NCBI GenBank assembly: GCA_903871435.1
Contig: CAIQGU010000273.1
Location: 1-8,114 of the forward strand
Length of the DNA stretch: 8,114 nt
From: an uncultured Burkholderiales bacterium
GTDB lineage: Bacteria; Pseudomonadota; Gammaproteobacteria; Burkholderiales; Burkholderiaceae_F
Reading direction: 5' to 3'
A model generated the notes under the pieces. The model was given only the letters and a program-made list of their open reading frames with translations, ran no database searches and was not told the origin of the DNA. Position 1 is the stretch's first letter. Every line of letters begins with the position of its first letter. The position numbers and the translations under genes are program-made. Positions 1 to 5,546 of the stretch are shown piece by piece.

Positions 1-208
<208 letters not shown>

Positions 209-245
209 CTACTTTTTCGTACTGTTCGCGCATCCTTGCGCTGGT

Positions 246-275
246 AAAAAACGCCACGCTCGAAGGCGTGGCGTT
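246..275 (-). terminator. Rho-independent terminator after porin 1
   Basis: On the minus strand a perfect 10-bp stem (aacgccacgc at 250-259 pairs with gcgtggcgtt at 266-275) encloses a 6-nt loop and runs straight into six T residues (complement of aaaaaa, 246-251). It lies 27 nt past the porin 1 stop codon. It should end porin 1 transcription and largely insulate glnK, whose start is only about 45 nt further on. Confidence 0.9.
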
Positions 276-301
276 GCGTCACACCGGATCTCTTTCGAGA
301 A

Positions 302-2014
302 TCAGAAGTGCCAGATGAAGTCGCCCGACAATATGACTTCGCTCTTTTTGTTGGGCAGTATCGCCGCATCCACATTGCCGTTGAACGCCGGCGCGTTGAA
401 GGCGTGGTACCACACGATTTCCGGGCGCAGCGTGATCTGCGGGCTGAGCCAGTGCTGCCAGCCCAGGCCGAAGTTGAAGTAGCGCGTTGGCGCGCCGGTG
501 CGCTGTCCCTGGCCGTCTTCGAAGAACTCGGGACGGATGGAGAAGTTGTTCAGCGGATCGGGCTGGTAGTTCAGGTACGCGACAGATGCCGTGTTGTGGC
601 TCGTACACTTCAGCGGACCACCCACCGAGCTCGTATTACCCAGGCACCATGCTTCGTTCGGCGCGTTGTAGTTGAAGCCCTGGGCCGGCGTGAATGGCGT
701 TCCGCCGTCGGCGCCCAGCGGGCCGCCATAGGCAGCGTTCATGGCCTGGACGACCGGGTTGTTCAGGTTGGGAACATCCTTGACGAACACGGTATAGAGC
801 TCGTATGACAGGTGCCACTTGTCGTTGAACTTGTGGTAATACGTGCCGCCATACCACTGCATGTTGTTGTAGCCCCAGGTGCCCTTGTTGATGCCGTCAG
901 CGCATAGGTTCAGGTCGTCATTGCCGTCCTGGGTCTGGTAGCGCGCGCACAACGAGAAGCTCGGCATGGCGCCCGGGTCCTTCTTGAAGCTCGCCTGCGG
1001 AAATAGTGGGTTCTGGATGGTGCCGTACCCGGGCAAGGTGACGAACTGGGTGGGATTGCCCACCGTTGCCTTCAGGTGCGGAATGGAAGCTTCCGTCCCA
1101 TCACTGACACCAAACTGCAGGAAGAAGCGCGGCGTCACGGCCAGGCTGGTGATGATGCCGGTGTTCGTGTAGTTGTCGAACGCGTACGTCATCGAGTGCG
1201 AGTACATGTAGTTGTTCGGGCCCAGCTGCGCCTCGATATCCGGCACGGAAATGTAGCGGCCGACGCGAACCTGCAAGCCTTCCATCACGAACGGATCGAA
1301 GAGCTCGAGCCAGAGCATGGGGAAGTCATAACCCATGGGCTTGTTCTTCGAGAGATACTGCCAGCTGTCCATCCCAAACTCGGTCGTGTAGCGGTAGTTC
1401 GTCCCGTAGATGGCCGATAACCGCATGCCCCAGTCGTAATGGTCTTTTTGCACCGTGTCCGGGAAGCGATCCCAGTAGATCACGGCCTGGTCGAGGGTTA
1501 CTTCGTTGGGGTTGTAGGCATACGCTGCTGGCGAGTTGCCGCCCGGCTTGGTGGTGCTCGAGCTGATGTTGGCGCCGGCGTTGATCCAGCCATAGACCTG
1601 GAAGTGGTTGTCCGACATCCACTTGCCAAGCGACGTGTTGGAAATGGCCGTCATCAACGGACTGTCGATCGAATTGGGTACGGTCACGCCCATGGAATCC
1701 TCGCCACCGTAGGGCCATTCCGTGAAGGGCATCGGGGGAACGGTCATTGGCGTGGCTGGCCAATAGTCCCGGCGTGTCGGAGGTGCCTTCGGATCCGTCG
1801 GGGGACCCGACTGGCCCCATTCCAGGGCGTAGTAATTGGTAAATCGCTCCCAGAAGCCGTCCCCGAGATATTTGTCGAGGCAGTCGTAGGTCTTGTAGGG
1901 ATCGCACACCGGCGCCGCCGGTGCAGCCGCTGGCGCATCTGCTGCCTCGGCTTGCGGAACCCAACTGGCGGCTCCTAGGCCCAGGGCCAGCGCGACGAGC
2001 GCACGCTTGGCCAT
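302..2014 (-). CDS. Outer-membrane beta-barrel porin, BBP2/OmpL-like (porin 1)
   Basis: Predicted outer-membrane porin of 570 residues; the substrate is unknown. The chosen start gives a clean signal peptide: MAKR, a hydrophobic core, then cleavage after AEA (residue 24). It is preceded by AAGGAG four bases upstream. An upstream ATG at 2050 (12 residues longer, SD AGAGGGG) is also possible, but that extension uses rare codons. The mature protein begins with a Pro/Ala-rich spacer, then CDPYKTYDC. Landmarks reminiscent of BBP2 proteins are DRFPDTVQKDH..DWGMRLSAIYG and a YMYSHSMTY..DNYTNTGI segment. The chain ends in WHF, a terminal-Phe signal for BAM-dependent insertion. Six cysteines form three local pairs (CX7C, CX14C, CX12C). 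It is a close paralogue of the neighbouring porin: in the 50 residues from CDPYKTY, 36 are identical. It has its own sigma-54 promoter and a terminator. Family assignment is from memory of motifs, not a search. Confidence 0.85.
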   Translation of the reverse strand: MAKRALVALALGLGAASWVPQAEAADAPAAAPAAPVCDPYKTYDCLDKYLGDGFWERFTNYYALEWGQSGPPTDPKAPPTRRDYWPATPMTVPPMPFTEWPYGGEDSMGVTVPNSIDSPLMTAISNTSLGKWMSDNHFQVYGWINAGANISSSTTKPGGNSPAAYAYNPNEVTLDQAVIYWDRFPDTVQKDHYDWGMRLSAIYGTNYRYTTEFGMDSWQYLSKNKPMGYDFPMLWLELFDPFVMEGLQVRVGRYISVPDIEAQLGPNNYMYSHSMTYAFDNYTNTGIITSLAVTPRFFLQFGVSDGTEASIPHLKATVGNPTQFVTLPGYGTIQNPLFPQASFKKDPGAMPSFSLCARYQTQDGNDDLNLCADGINKGTWGYNNMQWYGGTYYHKFNDKWHLSYELYTVFVKDVPNLNNPVVQAMNAAYGGPLGADGGTPFTPAQGFNYNAPNEAWCLGNTSSVGGPLKCTSHNTASVAYLNYQPDPLNNFSIRPEFFEDGQGQRTGAPTRYFNFGLGWQHWLSPQITLRPEIVWYHAFNAPAFNGNVDAAILPNKKSEVILSGDFIWHF

Positions 2015-2267
2015 GCCACTCCTTCCCCGATCTTTTTCAACACTTGTCATTGCAAATTCCCCTCTTTCTGGTTTTTGGGTGACAAATGGCATCGCCACCC
2101 TGCCTGTACATGCCCCATACAACCCGACCTCTCCCGTCGTCCGTTCGCGAACTGCCGGAAACACACGCGCGGAATCTGCGCGGCACCCCCCGTGCACCCC
2201 AGCGACTGCGGTTGCTTGCTTGTTGGATGACGCGCACTTTTATTACTTAAACATGAAACTAAACGCG
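2015..2267 (-). other. Long 5' leader of porin 1 mRNA
   Basis: If transcription starts 12 nt after the sigma-54 -12 element (about position 2267), porin 1 has an unusually long leader of about 250 nt; that of porin 2 would be about 37 nt. The leader holds two SD/ATG pairs (ATG at 2050 and 2014). Just before the first SD is a weak inverted repeat (gggtg 2077-2081 with caccc 2096-2100) around a small tggc/gcca hairpin. I see no convincing gene in it and no riboswitch I recognise. Confidence 0.45.
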
Positions 2268-2277
2268 ATTTTTATGA

Positions 2278-2293
2278 AGCAATTCATGTGCCA
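2278..2293 (-). promoter_or_regulatory. Sigma-54 (RpoN) -24/-12 promoter of porin 1
   Basis: The minus strand reads TGGCAC-ATGAA-TTGCT. This matches the sigma-54 consensus TGGCAC-N5-TTGCW at every fixed position, with GG and GC exactly ten bases apart. The predicted start of transcription is near 2267. Sigma-54 promoters need an enhancer-binding activator such as NtrC; upstream IHF-like and NtrC-like sites fit this. Confidence 0.85.
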
Positions 2294-2298
2294 GAGAA

Positions 2299-2311
2299 TA
2301 AGTAACTGATT
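2299..2311 (-). promoter_or_regulatory. IHF-like site upstream of porin 1 sigma-54 promoter
   Basis: The minus strand reads AATCAG-TTAC-TTA. It matches the IHF core WATCAA-N4-TTR with one mismatch and has A/T-rich DNA on its upstream side. It sits 5 nt upstream of the -24 element, exactly the spacing of the perfect IHF core at porin 2. IHF bending between activator site and promoter is usual at sigma-54 promoters. Confidence 0.55.
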
Positions 2312-2364
2312 TTCATGGTTAAATTTTTAGGGACCACTTTCATAACTGGGGAGATCGTCTTTAT

Positions 2365-2381
2365 CGCACTAAAAAGGGGAG
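2365..2381. promoter_or_regulatory. NtrC-like site upstream of porin 1 (weak)
   Basis: The plus strand reads GCAC-TAAAAAG-GGGA. Against the enterobacterial NtrC pattern TGCACYA-N3-TRGTGCA, one half-site (GCAC plus TA) is good and the other is degraded. The centre is about 106 bp upstream of the predicted transcription start, a typical enhancer distance. It could equally be the site of a different enhancer-binding protein. Confidence 0.35.
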
Positions 2382-2475
2382 GTCTGATCTGTTGCTTGGC
2401 TCGTGATGCCGCTTAATGGTGCGCTGCCAAAACGAGCGGCTCGGTGCCAGGCCTCGATGGAGTCACCCGGTGCCC

Positions 2476-2495
2476 CCGACCCCGCGCGGGGTCGG
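2476..2495 (-). terminator. GC-rich 20-bp perfect palindrome after porin 2
   Basis: ccgacccc-gcgc-ggggtcgg is a perfect palindrome beginning 28 nt past the porin 2 stop codon. It would form a very stable hairpin in the transcript but has no T-tract on the minus strand. It could be a terminator of the U-less type, a 3'-end stabilising hairpin, or a protein-binding palindrome. Porin 2 readthrough into the porin 1 promoter region is therefore not excluded. Confidence 0.5.
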
Positions 2496-2522
2496 ATATA
2501 CGGTATGGCCTGGAGCCTGCAA

Positions 2523-4223
2523 TCAGAAATGCCAGATGATGTCGCCCGAAACGATGACCTGATTGGCCTTGTTGGCCGGGAAGCGCGAATCGTTGGCATT
2601 GCCGTTGAACGCCGGCGCGTTGAAGGAGTGGTAGTAGGCGATTTCCGGGCGGGCTTCGACTTGCGGTGACCACCAGTGCTGCCAACCTGCGGCCAGGTTC
2701 CCATAGCGCGTTGCGGTGCCGGTGCGTTGCCCCTGCGGGTCCCAGTAGAACTCCGGGCGGAAGGAGAAGTTGTTGAGCGGGTCCGGCGAGTAGTTGAGAT
2801 AGAGCGTGGTGCCGTAGGACCCTGCCGTGCACGTCAGCACCGTGGGACTGCTGCATTGCGCCTCGGACGGCGCGTTGGCGCGTATGCCGGAGGCAGCTGC
2901 GGAGAAAGGCGTACCACCGTCCGCGCCATAAAGCGCATTAAGCCCCTGCACATAGCTGTTGTTCAGGTTCGGCACGTTGCGCTGCGACTCGTGATAGAAC
3001 TCGTACGAGATGTGCCATTTGTCGTTCCACTTGTGATACGCGGTAAAGCCGTACCACTGCATGTTGTTGTAGCCCCACTGACCGGTATTGATGTCGTTGG
3101 CGCAGGCGTTGATATCGTCTCTGCCGTCCGCGCTGTCCCAGCGCAGGCAGAAGGTGTAGGTCGGCATTGAGCCCGGGTCCTGCTTGAAGGAAGTGCCGGG
3201 GTAGAGCAGGTTGGGATTGGGGTTGGCAATGCGGGCGTGCAGGTGCTGGAAAGAGGCCTCGGTGCCGTTGCCAACGCCAAACTGCACCATCCATTGCTTG
3301 TCCACGGCCAGTGTCGTCTGGATGCCCGTATTCGTGTAGTTGTCATACGTGTACGTCATCGAGTGCGAGTACATGTAGTTGTTGGGTGCCAGTTGCGCCT
3401 CGATGTCCGGCAGCGAGATGTAGCGCCCGGCGCGGATCATCAGGCCCTCCAAGACCTGCGGTATGAAGACTTCGCCGTACAACATGGGAAAGTCATAGCC
3501 ATTGGTCTTGTTGTCCTGCAGGTACTGGTAACTGGCCAGGCCATAGGCCGTGGTGTAGCGGTAGTTCTCGCCATAGATGGCCGACAGGCGCATGCCCCAA
3601 TCGATGTGATCCTTTTGCACCGTATCGGGAAACCGGTCCAGGTACAGCACGAACTGATCCAGCTGTATGGTGTTGGGCGTATAGAGGTACGCGGCCGGCG
3701 AATTGCCGCCCGGCTTGGTTGTGCTCGAACTGATGTTGGCGCCGACATCCACCCAGCCGTACAGCTGGAAATTGTTGTCCCCCATCCATTTGCCCACGCT
3801 GGTGTCCGCAATCGCGGCCATGAACGGGCTGTCGATCGAATTGGGCCGCGTGACGCCCAAAGGCGTGGTGCCGCCATAAGGCCACTCCGTGAACGGCATG
3901 GGCGGCGTTGTCATGGGCGTACCCGGCCAATTGTCTCGTCGGGACGCCGGAGCCTTCGGGTCGGTTGGTGCCCCCGCCTGACCCCACTCCAGGCTGTAGT
4001 AATTGGCGAGGCGGTTCCAGAACCCCGAGCCCAGGTATTCCTCCTGGCAGGAGTAGGTCTTGTACGGATCGCATGCCGGGGCGACTGCTGCCTCGGACTT
4101 CTGCCAGGGCGCCGACGCTGCCAATACACCAAACGCAAGCAGCGCTGCAGAAGAGTGGGACCGGCGCATATCGTGCGCAGATTCACGGCGCGGGCTTGCC
4201 ACACGGGTGAAGCACTGGAACAT
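2523..4223 (-). CDS. Outer-membrane beta-barrel porin, BBP2/OmpL-like (porin 2)
   Basis: Close paralogue of the downstream porin; 566 residues, predicted outer-membrane channel, substrate unknown. The chosen ATG has an AAGGA Shine-Dalgarno five bases upstream and lies about 37 nt from the predicted sigma-54 start. The later ATG at 4169 gives a shorter signal peptide but has no SD. The signal peptide has a long Arg-rich n-region, a hydrophobic stretch at about residues 25-40 and a SEA cleavage site near residue 45. The mature protein begins close to CDPYKTYSC. It then shares with porin 1 PPMPFTEWPYGG, SSSTTKPGGNSPAAY, FPDTVQKDH.DWGMRLSAIYG and SHSMTY..DNYTNTGI, and ends in WHF with the terminal Phe typical of barrel proteins. 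Its mature part has six cysteines at equivalent places (CX7C, CX14C, CX7C). Family assignment is from motif memory; duplication with porin 1 is seen directly. Confidence 0.85.
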   Translation of the reverse strand: MFQCFTRVASPRRESAHDMRRSHSSAALLAFGVLAASAPWQKSEAAVAPACDPYKTYSCQEEYLGSGFWNRLANYYSLEWGQAGAPTDPKAPASRRDNWPGTPMTTPPMPFTEWPYGGTTPLGVTRPNSIDSPFMAAIADTSVGKWMGDNNFQLYGWVDVGANISSSTTKPGGNSPAAYLYTPNTIQLDQFVLYLDRFPDTVQKDHIDWGMRLSAIYGENYRYTTAYGLASYQYLQDNKTNGYDFPMLYGEVFIPQVLEGLMIRAGRYISLPDIEAQLAPNNYMYSHSMTYTYDNYTNTGIQTTLAVDKQWMVQFGVGNGTEASFQHLHARIANPNPNLLYPGTSFKQDPGSMPTYTFCLRWDSADGRDDINACANDINTGQWGYNNMQWYGFTAYHKWNDKWHISYEFYHESQRNVPNLNNSYVQGLNALYGADGGTPFSAAASGIRANAPSEAQCSSPTVLTCTAGSYGTTLYLNYSPDPLNNFSFRPEFYWDPQGQRTGTATRYGNLAAGWQHWWSPQVEARPEIAYYHSFNAPAFNGNANDSRFPANKANQVIVSGDIIWHF

Positions 4224-4270
4224 ACGATTCCTTTATTGAGAGCGCGAGATAAAGTGCGCCGTCTTAATGG

Positions 4271-4286
4271 AGCAATCGCCGTGCCA
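4271..4286 (-). promoter_or_regulatory. Sigma-54 (RpoN) -24/-12 promoter of porin 2
   Basis: The minus strand reads TGGCACG-GCGA-TTGCT, a full match to the sigma-54 consensus TGGCACG-N4-TTGCW with ten bases between GG and GC. The predicted start is near 4260, giving a 37-nt leader that contains the AAGGA ribosome-binding site of porin 2. Confidence 0.9.
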
Positions 4287-4291
4287 GTTCT

Positions 4292-4304
4292 TAAGCCGTT
4301 GATT
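4292..4304 (-). promoter_or_regulatory. IHF binding site upstream of porin 2
   Basis: The minus strand reads AATCAA-CGGC-TTA, a perfect match to the IHF core WATCAA-N4-TTR. It is flanked upstream by an A/T-only tract (4302-4318), as in the stronger class of IHF sites. It lies between the NtrC-like site and the sigma-54 promoter, centred about 38 bp upstream of the predicted start. Confidence 0.75.
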
Positions 4305-4319
4305 AATTATAATAAATTC

Positions 4320-4358
4320 GCGCCGACCCACTATTTTGGTGCATCTTGGTGTCGGCGC
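4320..4358. repeat. 8-bp inverted repeat bracketing the NtrC-like site
   Basis: gcgccgac (4320-4327) and gtcggcgc (4351-4358) are perfect inverted copies whose starts are 31 bp apart, about three helical turns. They flank two direct TTGGTG copies (4336-4341 and 4346-4351) spaced exactly 10 bp. This could be an operator or a cruciform, or it could be chance in GC-rich DNA. Confidence 0.4.
4327..4343 (-). promoter_or_regulatory. NtrC-like enhancer site upstream of porin 2
   Basis: The minus strand reads TGCACCAAAATAGTGGG. It matches the NtrC palindrome TGCACCA-N3-TGGTGCA at 14 of 17 positions if the centre is taken as AAA; one half is perfect, the other degraded. The centre is about 75 bp upstream of the predicted start. 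A second CACCA-type half-site lies one helical turn further upstream (complement 4346-4351). Together with glnK nearby this makes NtrC the likeliest activator. Confidence 0.6.
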
Positions 4359-4396
4359 CGCCCCAAGTTAGGGCGTAGTGTCGTGCCTGTTTTGTG

Positions 4397-4422
4397 AAAA
4401 GGCGGCGCTTATCGTGCGCGCC
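4397..4422 (-). terminator. Possible terminator after the DUF1801 gene
   Basis: On the minus strand a short stem (ggcgc 4404-4408 with gcgcc 4418-4422, 9-nt loop) is followed, after three bases, by TTTT. It lies about 120 nt past the DUF1801-protein stop and upstream of the porin 2 control region. The stem is short and the T-run interrupted, so this is tentative. The rest of 4423-4541 shows nothing I recognise. Confidence 0.25.
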
Positions 4423-4541
4423 CGCACCTGCCAGGGCGGCATGGAACAGCGCAATGCGCGAGCAGGAAACCGCAGACGCCCGGAAGCCGCGGAGCAGGAA
4501 TGCGCCGCGACGTACCGGGCAACCCGTTCAGCGAAGGTGCG

Positions 4542-5198
4542 TTAGCGCTTGGAGGCCGCTACGGCCTTGCGCGCACCGGCCGCGCCGGCAATGGCGCGTA
4601 CCGCAGGCTTAGCCGAAGGCTTTGCCGGAGCCGCCGCGCTCTTGGTCGACTTGCTGGCCTTGACGGCCTTGGCGGATTTGGCGGCCTTGGCCGGCGCAGG
4701 GGGCGCGGACTTTGCGGCCGCTTCCGCCTTGGCCGCCGGGGCCGCCGCGGTCTTGGCTACGGGAACCGGAACCTGAACCGCTTCTTCCTTTATCGCCCAC
4801 AGCTTGAGCAGTTCGGCCTGGGTTGGCAGCGCGCCCTGGGTTGCCCGGGTACGCCGCGCCGCCACGGAATCGCGGACGATTTTTTCCACGATATCCAGGG
4901 GCAGACGGTTGAGGTCGGAAAACTTCACGAAACTGCGCTGGACATTTACGCCCGGCAACGATTCCTTATGTTTTACAACGACTTCCTGCTCGGCCACGTA
5001 CAGCGACATATGCCGTCGGCCCGATTCGAGCGCGAACAACGGCCCGTCGAGCTCATAAAAGGCGAGCCCGTAGCGCATGCTTTCCCGAACCCCCCGTGCC
5101 GACCGGCGGATCATGCTGCAGACCCGTGCCATAGCAACCCGTCGATCGGGTGGCAGATCCCGCAAGTAGGTGCCCACCGTCGTGGCTGTCGAATTCAT
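4542..5198 (-). CDS. DUF1801-domain protein with histone-H1-like Lys/Ala/Pro tail
   Basis: 218 residues with two parts. Residues about 9-115 look like a DUF1801 (YdhG-like) domain: YLRDLPPDRR, a helix ending in RESMRYGLAFYE, then a strand region with RRHMSLYV. Residues about 149-218 are a low-complexity tail with repeated KA, AAK, PAK and KS units, containing 13 Lys, 3 Arg and a single acidic residue. Such tails resemble bacterial histone-H1-like and AlgP/PhaF-type C-termini and would bind nucleic acid or another polyanion. The reading frame extends upstream to an ATG at 5307-5309. I chose the ATG at 5198 because the DUF1801 homology begins there, a plausible -10 box lies just upstream, and the upstream codons give no domain-like sequence. 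It is divergent from the STAS-argB unit. The biochemical role of DUF1801 is not established; nucleic-acid binding is inferred only from the tail. Confidence 0.82.
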   Translation of the reverse strand: MNSTATTVGTYLRDLPPDRRVAMARVCSMIRRSARGVRESMRYGLAFYELDGPLFALESGRRHMSLYVAEQEVVVKHKESLPGVNVQRSFVKFSDLNRLPLDIVEKIVRDSVAARRTRATQGALPTQAELLKLWAIKEEAVQVPVPVAKTAAAPAAKAEAAAKSAPPAPAKAAKSAKAVKASKSTKSAAAPAKPSAKPAVRAIAGAAGARKAVAASKR

Positions 5199-5546
5199 TC
5201 CTTGCCCCCGGCTTTCTGCGTCCGAATGCGCTATTTTAGCCGAGCGTGAGCGCCTGCTCAGGACAAGCATGCAAATGAGTTCTTTTTTACTGGGTAAAAC
5301 CCGAAACACGGGGGCGCAGGCAGGCCGCTCCGGGGCTTAACGCCCGGGATAATTGATATATTCAGATTGCAGATACCAGCGCTGGCCTTGCCGCCGGAGG
5401 CGCTATCGGCGAATTTGAACGACTGTACGCACCGGTTTTGCGCCGGCTGCGAGCGGTTGCCGGCTGCACCGCGTCGCCCCAGATAAGCCCCGGGGCGCGT
5501 GTGCTCGGTGGCAAGCCCCTGGGAAAATCAAGCGTCAGGACACTAC
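5199..5546. other. Divergent intergenic region
   Basis: This stretch of about 350 bp separates two divergent genes. It holds the candidate DUF1801 promoter near its left end. It also holds an A/T-rich patch (gataattgatatatt, 5348-5362) that might supply a -10 box for the STAS-argB operon, but I find no convincing -35 with correct spacing. I see no RNA gene, repeat family or additional coding sequence in it. Confidence 0.5.
5233..5261 (-). promoter_or_regulatory. Possible sigma-70 promoter of the DUF1801 gene
   Basis: The minus strand has TAAAAT (5233-5238) as a -10 box. Seventeen bases upstream is CTGAGC (5256-5261), a poor -35. The leader would be about 27 nt. A small inverted repeat TGAGC/GCTCA (5247-5260) overlaps the -35 box. 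The -10 is reasonable, the -35 weak. Confidence 0.35.

Noticed and set aside
290..307. TGGCAC at the end of porin 1 as a -24 element for a glnK sigma-54 promoter
   Set aside because: Ten bases after the GG the sequence has TC rather than GC, and the TGGCAC encodes the conserved Trp-His of the WHF end.
2183..2195. GCAC...GTGC in the porin 1 leader as an NtrC site
   Set aside because: The half-sites are separated by 5 rather than 7 bases and it lies downstream of the predicted transcription start.
2348..2381. GGGGAG direct repeats (2348-2353, 2376-2381) as activator sites
   Set aside because: Short, with 28-bp spacing not matching helical periodicity, and not found at porin 2.
4306..4311. TATAAT on the minus strand as a sigma-70 -10 box for porin 2
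   Set aside because: There is no acceptable -35 at 16-18 bp, and the hexamer is part of the A/T tract next to the perfect IHF core; the sigma-54 promoter downstream explains the region better.
3237..4397. Long plus-strand open frame (386 codons) opposite porin 2
   Set aside because: It is antisense to a clearly conserved porin, has no signature of its own and arises from codon bias of the real gene.
4500..5249. Plus-strand Gly/Arg-rich open frame opposite the DUF1801 gene
   Set aside because: Its composition is the complement of the Lys/Ala repeat tail; the minus-strand frame has the recognisable domain.
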